From Streblospio benedicti (taxonomy: Eukaryota; Annelida; Polychaeta; Spionida; Spionidae): 64,000 bases of DNA. A program made the translations under genes and the position numbers. The notes below the pieces were generated by a model that was not told where the DNA came from, did not search any database, and saw nothing but the letters and a program-made list of their open reading frames with translations. The stretch covers positions 20,506,846 through 20,570,845 of the forward strand of contig CM032659.1 in NCBI GenBank assembly GCA_019095985.1, written 5' to 3'. Positions 1 through 11,812 of this stretch are shown in pieces (the first letter of the stretch is position 1; each line of letters begins with the position of its first letter).

Positions 1-350
1 CAGAGCAAGATTGAGAAAGCAATTAATGGGATGATAGAAGGAAATAATACACTTGACACACCGATACCTATTAAAAACACCAATAACACATCTGTATTGC
101 TCTATAGAAATACCCATATTAAAATATTACACATATTATAATTCTTCCACAGAATATGCATACAGAAATATGATTAACTGGATTATACTTGGAAGTAAGG
201 TAATGATTCAACACACACACACAGGGAACATACACACGAGACAAAACAAAAATTAAAAATAAAAAGATGAAAAGGTGACATGGGTGTAATGACATCACCT
301 ATCAAGAAAACTAAACTAAACAGGGGGAATAAACTACATTTAACTATTAA

Positions 351-767
351 ATGTACCAAATGATAGTAGTAATTTACAGAGTTTATATAGGTTTAACAAA
401 AGTATTGAAAATAAACAACACTACATAGTCAAGTACTAATAGTGAGAATAAACAACAACTTAATAGTCAAGTAATAAGATTTAGAGCTACATGATTCAAT
501 ATTGAACTAAAGTAAGTTAAATCAATTCTTAACATACCTCTTTACTATGGTCGAAACTAGCTTGTACCAAATAATAGTAGAAGTACACAACTTTTACAAA
601 CGTTAAATGGGTTTAATACATGTATTAGAAGCAATCAACAATTTCATAAATAATTATGTGAACTAAGATTTAGAGAACATGATTCAATATTGACTCAATA
701 TTGAAATTGACAGAGACTAAATCAAGAGGTATCATATATAATTAGAGATATACAATTCAATCCTCAC
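351..767. repeat. AT-rich degenerate tandem repeat beside LINE-like ORF
   Basis: Segments around 351-510 and 566-760 share words such as GTACCAAATGATAGTAG / GTACCAAATAATAGTAG and the phrase GATTCAATATTGA, which recurs near 491, 680 and 694. The stretch at 536-570 (CTTTACTATGGTCGAAACTAG) resembles the 3' end of the neighbouring open frame at about 798-825, so part of this block may be duplicated, decayed 3' sequence of that element. Bases 1-350 hold nothing I recognise apart from a short CA run near 212. Confidence 0.45.
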
Positions 768-2061
768 TTAATTTAAACCAAGAGTTAATCTTGCAGCTTC
801 TTTAATATGGTCAAATCTGGCTTTTCCCAGATGTCTGCCACCATACCATCTTGTGACCATTTTATTAGTAATTTTGTGCTCTCTAAGCAAATTGAGCAGC
901 ACTCTACCAGCACCCCACTCACCGTCATCCTCGCAATGCTCATGACCGTTCTCCAGCCTATATGCATAAATGTTATGTTGGGCCCTAGCGACCCTCTCGT
1001 CTCTGTACAAGGCGTGTAGAGCAGGCACAATGTCGTCCCTGGTGCACTACCTGTACGTTATGTCCACAGAACGAGCTCCCTTCATAAGTTTTAGGTGGGG
1101 TGTGTTTGGCAGTCATTGTTATTGCCATTTCAGTGATGTCCGCATTAATGTCTGTGACCTTGTCAGTATGAGCTTTAGTCACATTTCCACCTATCACAAG
1201 TCTGTCCATTTGCCACTTTGGTTTTTTATTATCCTTTTGTGCTTCTTTAAAAGCTGGCATCAATGACTTTTTCCTCTCCTCTAGCTGACGTGGCAGTTGC
1301 TCGTTGACACCAAACTTCTTGCTTTTGTCCAGGTTTTTTATATGGTCCAGCACAATTCTTTTCCCCTCAACAGGATTAAACTTGGCTACTATCGGTCGTT
1401 TTGTATTTACTGTCTTTTTGCCCATGCGGTGAACACGATCAAAACTGATTAATTCCATATTCCTATCACTGATTTTCATTTCTGTTTTCAGAAACTGTTT
1501 AAGAATATCACGACAATCATTGGCAGGTTCATTTTGATGTTCAGTGATGTTGTAAAAAACTAAATTATCCTGCATCATGCGTGCCTGCAGTTGCAGTAAC
1601 TCTTCTTTTATGTCATCTTTTTCTTTTTCAGTTCTTGAGATACGTCCTATGGAAACCTTGAGCTGGCCATTTAGTCGAGTGACCTCATCTTGCAAGTTTG
1701 ATATATCACTTGCCATGGTATCCAAACTAACCTCCCTTGCAGCCAGTTCTTTTTCCAGTGTTGCAACCTTTGAAGAATGTTCATGCATCAATTTACTAAC
1801 GTCCGCGACTACCATTTCATACACTACCTCAACAATATTTTTCATACTTTCATCATCACTGACAATGTCAAGTATAGGGGACATTACTTTTCGCTTTTTA
1901 TTAAATTCACCAATCTTTTCATTAAACAATCCTGTTTGTACTTGTGTCAACATTAGTTTAGACTGTTGCTTGTCAGCATAATCAGGCAGTGGTGTTGACA
2001 TGTTACTGTCCACAGATTGTGCTTGAAGATCAATGTCTGCCATGTCTGCCATATTGCACAC
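768..2061 (-). mobile_element. L1-type ORF1 with C-terminal UPF0029/IMPACT-like domain
   Basis: A 358-codon frame (2061..985) starts MCNMADMADIDLQ. Residues ~75-150 are a predicted coiled coil. Residues ~165-290 carry the RRM/C-terminal pattern of L1/Tx1-type ORF1 proteins (LVFYNITEHQNEPAND, SFDRVHRMGKK, GVNEQLPRQLEERK). Near 1028 the frame must change by one base (around the GGGACGACAT run); the new frame runs to a TAA at 768-770 and encodes ALHALYRDERVARAQHNIYA, then EDDGEWGAGR and TRWYGGRHLGKARFDHI. These are the hallmark motifs of the UPF0029/IMPACT (YigZ) fold. L1-type ORF1 proteins bind RNA; the role of the extra domain is unknown. I see no reverse-transcriptase frame downstream (below 768), so this is a lone or truncated copy. 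It lies in an intron of the host gene, same strand. The family call is firm for the coiled-coil/RRM part and good for the last domain. Confidence 0.8.
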
Positions 2062-3214
2062 TTGACTGATTCTTGATTAGTGTGTAGTGAAATATTCTAA
2101 ATTGCTACCAAAATAATATGAACCTCAATGTCTAACAATCACATGCACAATCATACACACTTCATTCGTAAGATAGTTCATAAAATATATCCATTTGCAC
2201 TCTTTATCCTTTATATTTTAGCTATTATTCCCCTGTTTTTTTGAAAATGTCTATGCAGCCATTTTTGCAGTTTTAGTGTTACTGGGCTCGCACGGTGGTT
2301 CGTTTTATCGCCATGGGCGAGAGATTTTAAGGATGGGTGAGAGATTCTGCTTACTCTTTCGCCAATGTGGCGAATCATTTTTATTCAAGAAAAATTCCCA
2401 AAAAACGAATTTCGCCTGGTTTTACTTCAACTTCGTACTTACCGGATACACCATTTTATAATGCAAACAACAATGGCGCCATTTTACAGTCGATTTGATG
2501 ACAGTTTTCGGTTCATCAAAACGTCTTCATTAGTTTACTCGAGTTTTAACAGTGTGACAGAATTGTACCACATGACTCGAGTAAACCACTGAAGATGTTT
2601 GCCAAATCGAAAACTGCCTATCAGAAATCGAACGCAAACAAAAATGGTGTCGCCACGTTTTCTATTTTTCAATGTTCAACGAAGATTTTTTACTAGAACT
2701 TTCTACAATACTGGTGTTTGTATGATATTATAACATTAACGCATTTACATCAGTTTAGGGTATGTATACCTGCGTTTTTTAATAAATGGGCACTAGTAAA
2801 AGACGACGTGGCATGCCTTTCACCAATCATGGCTACTCATGAAGGAAATGTGGCGAGCGCTAAAATATGTCTAGAAGTTGGCAATAAATTACTGGCTGGC
2901 CAAGAAGACCTTTCTAGAAGTACCAAGACTAGGCCAATCAGCAAAGAAGACGTGTCTGATTTCACAACATGTCAGAATCCAATTGGTTGACATATATCTA
3001 GATATATGTGGCATTCAATAGATTCTGCCATGAACAGCACTGATTAAATATTTAGGCAACAGCAAACAATATTCTAACATAATAAATCATAAATTACATG
3101 AAATAATTTAATGATTTGAAAAACAGGTAATTCAAAAAATTAATAATAACATCTTACAAAAATACATCTATAGATGAAAATTCAAATATGAACAGCTATC
3201 ATAAGGAGATGATT
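2062..3214. other. Intron sequence, no gene recognised
   Basis: Contains a small imperfect palindrome (about 2518-2545 against 2573-2601, centred on TTTACTCGAGT/ACTCGAGTAAA) typical of a MITE remnant. A 90-codon open frame at 2718-2990 on the plus strand has no motif I recognise and is probably chance. Confidence 0.35.
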
Positions 3215-3470
3215 TTGTGATGTATAAATAAAAAAGGTTCAATAAATGAATGAACAATTATTCAGTGATTTTTAAATAAAAAAAGGTTCAATAAATGAAT
3301 TGAAATTTTTCTGTGATGTATAAATGTAAATAAAAAAAAGGTTCAATAAATGAATGAACAATTATTCAGTGATTTATAAATAAAAAAGGTTAAAAGAGTG
3401 AATGAAAAATTATTCTGTGATGCATAAATGTAAATAAAAAAAAGGTTCAATAAATGAATGAAAATCTTAA
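3215..3470. repeat. Tandem repeat, ~60-bp unit
   Basis: About four AT-rich units, each holding AAAAGGTTCAATAAATGAAT followed by a variant of GAACAATTATTCAGTGAT and a TATAAATAAA stretch. Pure minisatellite-type sequence with no coding potential. Confidence 0.75.
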
Positions 3471-5254
3471 ACTTGTTCTATTTGATCTTTCACAAAACCT
3501 GAAAATACCATTAGCAATTTTTTATTGAATGCTATCTGATACAATTTATCATTTACTTGTGCAAATTAGAATGACAATTATAAATTAATAACAGAAAAAT
3601 CATCATACATTGTAAGGAATAAACAAAAGTAGTAATTCCGCTGACGAAGTAACTTGATGAGCTTCTATGAAAAAATGTATAGCCTGTCTGGCACTTTGTC
3701 AAAAATATCTACAAAATAGTATTGATATGCAATATATTACAAAGTCCAGCAAATCTACTTCATTTAAAACAGGATTATACTAAATTCAAACTTGGCTAAA
3801 AAAATTTCAATTGGCTATTTTTTTTAGTTGTTTAAATTGGCTAAAAAAATTCAGTTGGCTAAAAAAATTAAGCTGTTTAGCCAATTGGCTAAATTATGGG
3901 TCTAGCGCTAGCCCAGCAACAGCCACATTTTTTTCTGTCTAGGCCATTTTCTCGACAAATTTGAGTATTTTCGATGTCAGATTATTAGTACAACATTGCA
4001 ACAAAATGATTCATTCCTTTTTAAAAAACTGCATGCATATGTACAGTTTCTTACCTAAAAAGGATAAGTGTGAGGCCCTTTTCATTAAGTTGCAGGATGA
4101 GTTGTAAGAGAAAAGGTGGCCAATTTTAGTTTCAGCCACTAGGTCATGACCTTTTGACCTCTGGTGATGTCTATAATGATTTGATGACATGAATAATGCA
4201 ATAAACATATTCTACGCAGTCATACCTTTCCAATGATATCCTATTTGCATATAAAAACTAATTTTAAACATACAGAAATTAGCTTTATATTTCCCCTACC
4301 CCTAATTTTGACATATCGCGAAATCTCCGTGATTCAGCAAATTTTCATGAAAATAACCCCCATGGGACAATATTTGACAATGGGAACAACTTGATTCTTT
4401 CTCCATATCACCTAAGGATGAAAAAAAATCATATTAGAAAAAACGTTCCAGATGGCCCTCGTGACCCCTATCTGCCAACTAAACTAATGCTGTGTGCATT
4501 GATGGTTGAAAATGAGGCCAGTCCCAATTGATTAGGCTGCCAGCGCTTCGCACTATCCATAAAAAATTGGGGCTAGGTTAAAAAAACAACTTGTTGTGAT
4601 TCCCACAATTACGCGTCCTAGAATCAACAATGTGACCTTGATCACTGTTTCACCTCTTTGATTACATCCTGACCATAGTTTAAACTTCATTCTTTAGATG
4701 GATTAGCTGGTTTGCTGAAGGTGGAGTTAGAACATATTTTTTCAATTACCCTTAAAACATCACATTGTGATCAAACATTGTCGCCATTGTTAGTATACAT
4801 TGGCTTTTCCAGCGAAGATTTTCAGTTTCCTAAACATCAAAACATGGCAACAGAACCTCTCTAAAATATGCGTCTAAAATACACTGTGCTAAAGAACAGG
4901 CAAGTAGTAAATGTACTAACTACCCTAAAAAAGCAAGATGGACGCTTCACTTCAATAATAATTTGTGGAATTGTAGCCAATACGCAAGTGTATGACAAAT
5001 TTAGTTTGACAATCTTAGAACGCCAAATTTATCAATATAAAACATTTGTCAATCGACACTGAATGTCTAAATAAAGGTGGATTTCTATTGAATTTGAAAT
5101 AAGACCACCTACGAGGATGGCGTTTTGTGGTTTACATACAGAGGTTTTATTTTGGAGGTTCACAGTAGTCAGATTATTAAAGTTTGCGACATGAGAAGTG
5201 ATCTTGTTACAGAGGTGGTCTTGTACTTATTAATGTACTGTGTTGTGTGGTCAC
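3471..5254. other. Intron sequence, nothing recognised
   Basis: AT-rich sequence with a short TTGGCTAAAAAAATT repeat cluster near 3790-3900. I see no exon of the host gene, RNA gene or recognisable element. The host gene presumably continues to the left of the window. Confidence 0.3.
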
Positions 5255-5395
5255 CTGCTGTTGGCGCTCCTCCACCCGTGCCACATTGTCTGTCTCTCGC
5301 AGCTGCTTCTGTGCCAGCGCCAGTGACTTCTCAAAGCGCAGTGTGGCGGCGTGCAGCGACAGCTTTCTCTTGCGTTCCCTCGAACTCTCACACTT
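5255..5395 (-). CDS. SRCIN1/KIAA1217-family protein, exon 13 of those seen
   Basis: Most 3' exon found in the window. A pyrimidine-rich tract and TTTTAG lie before 5395; the donor is CAG|GTGACC after 5255. It is 141 bp, phase 0 to 0, encoding KCESSRERKRKLSLHAATLR then FEKSLALAQKQLRETDNVA and RVEERQQQ, a charged helical stretch likely to be coiled coil. Alternative closer acceptors (GTGAG, GAGAG) give an early stop, which is why TTTTAG was chosen. It joins in frame to exon 12. This segment is less conserved in the family, so the assignment rests on phase, codon use and composition. Confidence 0.72.
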
Positions 5396-5619
5396 CTAAA
5401 ATTGTCAAGGAGAAATTTAAATATGTTAAGATTTATCTTTTCACAAAGAAAATTTTGTACAGGGAAAGATTTACTTAATTCTGGACTGATAGAATCAAAT
5501 TTAAACCTCTAACTTGTATAAAATGTCTTATTTCATAATATCAATTACAGAGATGGAGCTAGGTTTATATCCGGTAGCGGAGTATAATATGACCAGAGTT
5601 GGGGCGAGATTAGTTTTAA

Positions 5620-6515
5620 TCGATTAATCAATCAGAATTTGTGTAATTTAGTTTAGTTTTAGTTAATCAACAAACTTGAAAAATTCAGTTTAGTTTAGTT
5701 TAGTTTAATCATAAATTTCCATTTTAATCATGATTAGTTTTGATTAAAAAAAATCTGCCAAAAACGTGTTATCATATATAACTTTTACAGAGAGCTTAAT
5801 TTATAGTCAACTGCTTGCTTATCAGTGAAAATTTGTCTAAAAGTGACCACTATGATGTAATTGGGTTAATGGCTTGCAAGCTTTCTTTGTGTTCAGCTAT
5901 AGAAAAAAGACAATTTCCTGTGAGCTTTAATTCCAATGGCTTTAGTTAAGATAAGATAATTAGTTTCTATTGACCATACAGTTAGCAGTTTCTTTGATTC
6001 TGCCTTTAAATAGATTGCTTACCATTCTTGATTTAGTAAAAGGATGGTAGATTGTGTGTTTTCATTTATGATGTATTGGTTATCAAAGAGATATTGCCTA
6101 CTTCAGACAGTAGAAAATTTCAGAGTGTTGTTTTCTTCTATTCTATGGTGTATAAAATGTTGTTTGATAAATTTAAAACTATGCTTCAGAAACAGTCTTT
6201 GTTTAATCTGTATGTCACCTTGTCACCTTTATATAAAATGCGGAACGCCTGATTTGATATCCATTTGAATGTTCACACTTGTTGTTAAGAGTTGGGACTA
6301 ACAAATACATTTGAAAATTGATAGATCGATAACATTTAGTCAATTTTCTGAAATACCGTAAATCCTTCATTTGCAAAATTTAGTTTAGTTTTAGTTAATC
6401 AAGCGATCATTTAGTTTAGTCTAGTTTAATCATAACATTTGCCCGAGTCACTTTGGTTTAGTTTAGTTTAATCATGAAAATCGTCATTTAGTTTAGTTTA
6501 GTTTTAAAAAATATT
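5620..6515. repeat. TTTAG-rich simple repeats at both ends of a unique stretch
   Basis: Short runs of TTTAGTTTAGTTTAG and TTAATCATAA/TTAGTTAATCA occur at 5620-5770 and again at 6365-6510, flanking about 600 bp of unremarkable AT-rich sequence. The two clusters share phrases such as TAGTTTTAGTTAATCAA, so they may be the two ends of one degraded element or a SINE-tail-like accumulation. No gene is recognised between them. Confidence 0.45.
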
Positions 6516-6689
6516 TTCTGAAAAGGGCATGCGATATTGCATCAAATTTTGACGAGCAGTAGTTTAGCAGAAGTGCCTTATATCTGTGATTTAAACCCTT
6601 CCTAATAGTGTTTAACCAGAAGCATCCAATTCTTTTACTTTCCACTGACCATAAACATCGAGGAAGAACAAGAAGCTTGAGCATAGCTA

Positions 6690-7640
6690 GGAGAGAGAGC
6701 CTTTTTTGGACACATGCATAGAGAGACTGGAAGATGGGTCCCTGAAAGTAGTAATGTGGATACAGAAAGGTGCCAAAACCCATACTGAACTCCCAGTACC
6801 TCAACACCATAGGGAATCTGCAATCACCACCTAGAACATGGAAGATGGGTCCCTGAAAGTTAATGTCCAGAAAGCCAACCCATACTGATCAGAAACTGGG
6901 AATCAGAACATAAGTGCTCCGGTCTACTGACTGATGAAGAAGACCGCAGAAAAAAGAAACTAGCCACGTGAAGAAGGTACTCAAGATCAATGGTTATAAA
7001 CCATGGGCCTTTAAGATCCCGCCCAAGAAGAACAAGGAACAGACTGAACCGAGTGAGTCGACATCCAAGAAGTTCCCGGTCAAACTACCGTACATTAAAG
7101 GTGCTTCTGAAGCTGTCCAACGAGTGTTTAAAAACCATGGCATTCCCTCGTTCCACAAGCCCTTCAATACCATACGTAACTTATTAGTACGCCCCAAAGA
7201 CAAGAACGATCCCAAGAAGACGTGTGGGATTATATACAACATCTCTTGTCCCAGCTGCAAGGAGACGTACATAGGGGAAACGGGCAGAAACCTGGAAACC
7301 CGCCTGAAAGAGCACTTGGACCCGAAATCCTCTCAGTCAGCTGTACAAATCCACACCAGCAGTACAGGACACTTGTTCAATCGAGACTCTGCGAAGATCA
7401 TCGGCAGAGAGGATAATATACACCGAAGGAAGATCTTAGAAGCAATAGAGATCTACAAGCACCAACCGCAGCTAAACCTCAACCAAGGCAAGAGCATCCC
7501 CCGAACCTCCTCCATCTGCTGTCTGATGGGAATTCCACCTGTCAGACGAAGCGCCATGTGACGTCATCAATAAAGACCAGAAGAAGTCACTTCTGTTGAA
7601 GGTCCCGTGATGGTGAGTCAATGTAAAAATGTAAGTGGTA
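6690..7640 (+). mobile_element. Penelope-like element fragment with GIY-YIG endonuclease
   Basis: The open frame 6968-7561 encodes the C-terminal part of a Penelope-like element: a linker with KKFPVKLPYIKGASEAVQRV, HKPFNTIRNLL and then the GIY-YIG nuclease core CGIIYNISCPSCKETYIGET followed by GRNLETRLKEHL. Upstream, 6690-6760 carries a decayed piece of the end of the reverse transcriptase (FLDTCIERLEDGSLKV-like). The phrase GGAAGATGGGTCCCTGAAAG occurs twice (about 6730 and 6839), marking a local duplication. A CTGATGA...GAAAC string at 6929-6955 looks like the core of the hammerhead-type ribozymes known from this retroelement group, but the pairing is poor. 5' truncated and inactive in appearance; it sits in an intron on the strand opposite to the host gene. 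Confidence 0.85.
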
Positions 7641-7703
7641 GTGTCATTAAATCTCAACCAAATACTTATGAACGTATACCCAGACATGATCAAGACAGAC
7701 TTC

Positions 7704-7836
7704 TCAGTGTTTTCTGGTGTCGTCAGAAATTTCAGGAATTTCTATAATTGTGTAAAAATTCAGCAATAAACTTGCTGATTAACAGTAATTTCTGGAAATT
7801 ACGAGTATCATTACTGTGGTCCTTATACGGTGACAG
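7704..7836 (+). mobile_element. Right end of TA-flanked TIR element (copy D)
   Basis: Ends in CTGTGGTCCTTATACGGTG + ACAG followed by TA, the shared terminus of four elements in this window. The inner part (GTGTTTTCTGGTGTCGTCAG, CAATAAACTTGCTGATTAAC) matches the right-hand parts of the copies at 23165, 28355 and 63193. The left end is missing. Confidence 0.7.
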
Positions 7837-8129
7837 TACTTTACTTTAAAAACGGCTGCACCCATGGGAGTGCTAATAATTGTAGCAGACAACTAATTCA
7901 AGGTGTATTCCAGCTGTAATCTTGAAAGTAAAATTTTGTAAGGTTTTCTAGGACCTAGAAAATTGATGATAAATATCTAGGAGTTTTCCAGCTGTGCAGG
8001 TGGCGTGCGAACCCTGTCACTTGCTCTTGTAGCATTTTTGGCACAGGGCAAATAACTATCTTTCAACTGCCTGACCTGTAATTATCTAACGTGCTGACCT
8101 GTACCTATTTAGTGTGTGCCACTGCGTAC

Positions 8130-8274
8130 CTTGATGCCGGAGACGCGCGCCTCGTGGTCGGGCGCAAGGGTGCTGATTGTGTTCAGTACGGCGCGCTGGG
8201 CGTCTGCCGCCGCCGCTGGCGCTGCAGGAAAGTGCGGGATGGCTGGGCTGCGGGTCTCCTGCACGCACGCCAGC
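8130..8274 (-). CDS. SRCIN1/KIAA1217-family protein, exon 12
   Basis: Acceptor TGTATTCCAG before 8274, donor AAG|GTACGC after 8130; 145 bp, entering in phase 2 and leaving in phase 0. It encodes LACVQETRSPAIPHFPAAPA, then AAADAQRAVLNTISTLAPDH and EARVSGIK. GC-rich, unlike the AT-rich introns on both sides. The first base completes the Arg codon split with exon 11. In vertebrate relatives the region after the FLKEEP segment is proline/serine-rich and poorly conserved, which this exon resembles. Confidence 0.8.
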
Positions 8275-9802
8275 CTGGAATACACAACCCTATAGTGGTT
8301 AAACCCTTTAGTGGCTAAAATATGCTCAAATTTACCAGAATGGGCATGTGATACACTTAATTGTTGTCCCCCAAAAGTGATGAATTTTAGCTTATTTTCA
8401 TTCTAGTCTGCAATAATAGTTGATAGCCTCTTACGTACATGGATACAGAGTCAGTTTGATAAACAAAAAATATAGAATGTTTGAACAGGAATATATCACA
8501 TTGGTTGTGGTAGTAGTTTTATTTTGACTCGAACTTTTCAACGTAAATTTCCCAAGAAATATAGGGGATTATGACAATATTGCTATTTCATTTGTAAGGA
8601 TGCTTACTTACGCCCATACTATGCAGTTTCCAGCGCAAATGTAAAGCCTCAAATACTCTTATTTGCTTGCGATAAACCATGGCATAATACATTGTTTAAT
8701 TTGTCTTTACAATTAAATGAGATGTAATAAAAATATGAACTACACTCCCTGAGATCTATATATCCAATAATAGTTTGGCCTTGTGGACATGGTATAACAT
8801 ATTTGACTAAAGCTAATTCGCTTCATCGAAAGCACATTTTTTGGTGAGAAATTCTTACATTATTTGTCTCCCGTGGCTCATCTGATTATATCTTGCACAC
8901 CAGATCACAAGGGAAGAGATTAGCAAACTACGATACTCATCAAATGTAGACATCAGATAACTAGCATTTCTTACGAAACGATTCACATTTCCAATCATGG
9001 TTGGCAGAAAGATGGGTGGCTGACATTCCATAACGTGATGGAACGAAATATTGTGAGTAAATGTTTGTTATTATAAGAATAGGATGTTCTATGCAGTGTT
9101 TGGTTTATAGCCCAAACCAAATAATGTACATGTATTACTACAAATAGTATAAGCTGTGATACTATACAGTTTAAAATCTGATGCCCACCTGTCAAATTTG
9201 AACCGCTGATTGCTTCTGACTTTAGTTAAGTTTTTTTTACATGAAGATAAGATAATATCACCCCCTAATGTCTAAAATAAGAAACTAGAGGCAATTTTAT
9301 ACACGTGTATGAATTGCCATGTCGAAATATTCATTATTTTAGTCTCAGGAACAATTGTTTTCCAAAACGAAAATCTATCAAACCGGTAAACATCGAATAC
9401 GTTTTTATTGATTAAAATAATTTTCCGATCCTGGCGTGGAGGCTCAATACACATTTTTCGTATGCTGGCATCAGGAGAATTAACAACAATATTCATTACA
9501 TTTACAGAGTATTATTTGAAAGACATTTAAAACAGTCCATTTTAAATGTACATGTACATTATATCACAAACCGGAAAAGTAATGGCAATGTCAGCATTGA
9601 TCAGGCACTGAAATATGGGCTGCTGTATAACCTGTCAGAAAAATTAGCGTCCCGGCCTGTTCAGTTATATTAATGTGAATTGTGCTTTTTCATGAATAAT
9701 ATGGCAAATAACTGACAATGGAAACGAGAAGTGGGATATATATGAAAGGTAAAAAGTCACACATGAGCATGAGAAAACAAAAAAACAAGCCCATCACCTC
9801 AC
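8275..9802. other. Intron, nothing recognised
   Basis: About 1.5 kb of AT-rich sequence between two exons. No open frame with a recognisable motif, no RNA gene and no clear repeat structure was seen. Confidence 0.35.
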
Positions 9803-9886
9803 CTCTTGAGAGTGAACAGTGTTCCTGTCAGTTTCTTGCATTTCTTCAATGCACTCTCTAAGCGAGCAGGCTCTTCTTTTAAAAAT
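9803..9886 (-). CDS. SRCIN1/KIAA1217-family protein, exon 11 (FLKEEP segment)
   Basis: 84 bp; acceptor TACTTTGTTAG before 9886, donor AAGAG|GTGAGG after 9803. It encodes FLKEEPARLESALKKCKKLT then GTLFTLK. This is one of the most diagnostic stretches of the family: human p140Cap and KIAA1217 carry a FLKEEP motif followed by a run of Lys/Arg-Cys and a Leu-rich helix. The split codons at both edges (AA|A and AG|G) agree with the neighbouring exons. Confidence 0.92.
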
Positions 9887-10555
9887 CTAACAAAGTAAGG
9901 AAAAATCAAAGCTTGTGCATGCAAACAGTCATAATCATGATCATGTGTTTTCATTACTAGGTATTTAAAATGAAACATTTTCATACTTTGTAGTTTGTAC
10001 AAATTTTGCTTTGGGGGCAATATTCAAAGGGATGTTTCACATAAAATTTTCCTTGTTCATCAATATATTAAGGGGCCCAGTAATGAAAATATAATGAGCA
10101 CATACAAGACATACACGTATGAAGTGTGCAATAACACATGTGAAGTAACATAACACTAAAATGAAAAGTCTTTCAAAGTAACACACAGAAAACAGTAAGT
10201 ACAAATTACCATTTTATCACTGTTAATACAATTTCAATCATACATGTACATATCTATTTTGGTAACAAATCAAACACACAATGTCAAAAGTGATTTTACC
10301 TGCTAATACGAATAGTAGTGTTCACTATCAAACATTAGGCAGAAGCAGTTGTCAAGGGTCTTTGATTATTATAAATAAATTTAACAAAGTATAAGCTTAC
10401 CATGAAAAGTGACACTCAGGGTGACAAACCAGTGTTTACAGTAAGATAAAAACAACCACAATGGAACCAAATAAGTATCATTGTGGTCGATATGATACTT
10501 CAAATTACCCGGTATTCAGCATTAACATACATACCGATATTGTTAACTATAGCTA

Positions 10556-10735
10556 TAATGTTATGTAATATTTAATCTATACAACTGGATTATGTACGAT
10601 GAAAACAGACATTTCATATGGCATCCGCCATCTTTCGTCAGTGTTGCGACTTACAACGTAATAGACTATCATGATGTAACCCCATGTTTTCATGGTACAT
10701 AATCCAGTTATATAGATTAAATATTACATAATATA
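10556..10735. repeat. Short inverted repeat, MITE-like
   Basis: About 45 bp at 10558-10603 (TATGTAATATTTAATCTATA, then ACTGGATTATGTAC) recurs in inverted form at 10690-10733, with an ~85 bp spacer. A palindromic miniature element is the simplest reading; flanking TA-rich sequence prevents a clear target-duplication call. Confidence 0.65.
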
Positions 10736-10799
10736 TGTCTAATCTTCATGCTATTATAGCTATAAAGACGGTGTGCTTTGTGAATCAGTAACAAATCAG

Positions 10800-11575
10800 G
10801 GACAGACTAGCCATAGAAGATAGTCACAATGACCCCATATAGGGACCATAATGGTCCATATGAATTAGGTGAAGGAACAGACAAACCAAACATGAACATC
10901 CTAGCTCAAACAATGTGTGGGGTAACAGTAAGAAGTCAACCAAAAATCGTCTGGAATGGACTCAAATATGGACCATTTGGGTCCATGTGGAATTTGCTGT
11001 AAAAAGTCACTATCTTCAACTGACAAACCAAAATTGAGCATCCTAGGTCCTAAGATATTGGGTAACAGTAAGAAATTGACCAAATAATGGTCCGGAATGG
11101 ACCCAAATAAGGACAATTTGATTCATGTGGAATAGGCTACAAAAAATTACTATTTTCAACTGCCAAACCAAATTTGAGCATCCTAGCTCAAACGATGTGA
11201 CTTGTAGAGGGGTAACAGTAAGAAATGGACCACATAAAGGTGCATAATCAACCAAAATATGGACCGTTTTGGTTCCTGTGAAATAGGGTTCTTGAGGTCA
11301 ATATTTACAACTGACATGCTAAATTTGAGCATCATAGCTTAAACAATGTGACTTGATGAGAGGTAACAGTAAGAAATGGACCAAATAATGACCCAAAATG
11401 GACCCAAATATGGACCGTTTGGGCCCATGCGATATAGTCTTCTTGTAGTCACCATTTCAAACTGACACGCCAAATTTGAGCATCTTAGCTCAAACAATGT
11501 GATCTGCAGAGGGGTAACAAAGCGGGCGGACGGAGTGATGGTCGGTCGGTCAGTCTGATGCAATTAATGGGGTCT
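10800..11575. repeat. Tandem repeat, ~150-bp unit
   Basis: Four to five diverged units. Each contains a GGTAACAGTAAGAAATGGACC-like phrase, a GGACCATTTGGGTCCATGTG-like phrase, and GAGCATCCTAGCTCAAAC. No coding potential. It lies between host exons 11 and 10 and explains the several short open frames seen on the minus strand here. Confidence 0.8.
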
Positions 11576-11736
11576 TAGCCAGTATAAAACACTGGAATGA
11601 TGACTCTTATTTTTTACAAAAATCTTAAACACACAAAAAGCTCAGAAGTCAAAACAAGAGCATGGTACAAAGCAGAAGCGGAGTGTGTTGGGTGAAGCAG
11701 TTGGGTGAAGTAGCTCGATGAGCTGTGACGACTTAC

Positions 11737-11812
11737 TTTTCCTCCTGTACCACGACCTCCATCTCTCCCATGATCACATGCTTCAGTGCCTCCTGCAGTG
11801 ACGGAAATGCTC
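11737..11812 (-). CDS. SRCIN1/KIAA1217-family protein, exon 10
   Basis: 76 bp; acceptor TTTTTCAG before 11812, donor GGAAAA|GTAAGT after 11737. It encodes AFPSLQEALKHVIMGEMEVV then VQEE, with split Gly and Lys codons at its edges. In the family this is the segment EFPTLQxKMRxxLRxEVEAV that directly precedes FLKEEP, and here too it joins exactly to the FLKEEP exon. Confidence 0.9.

Noticed and set aside
1577-1981. 134-codon plus-strand frame
   Set aside because: Lies opposite the coiled-coil ORF1 frame, with low-complexity Ser/Phe content typical of an antisense shadow.
5620-6515. TTTAG runs as telomere-like repeats
   Set aside because: Short, impure and mixed with TTAATCA; they do not match a TTAGGG-type telomere and lie inside an intron.
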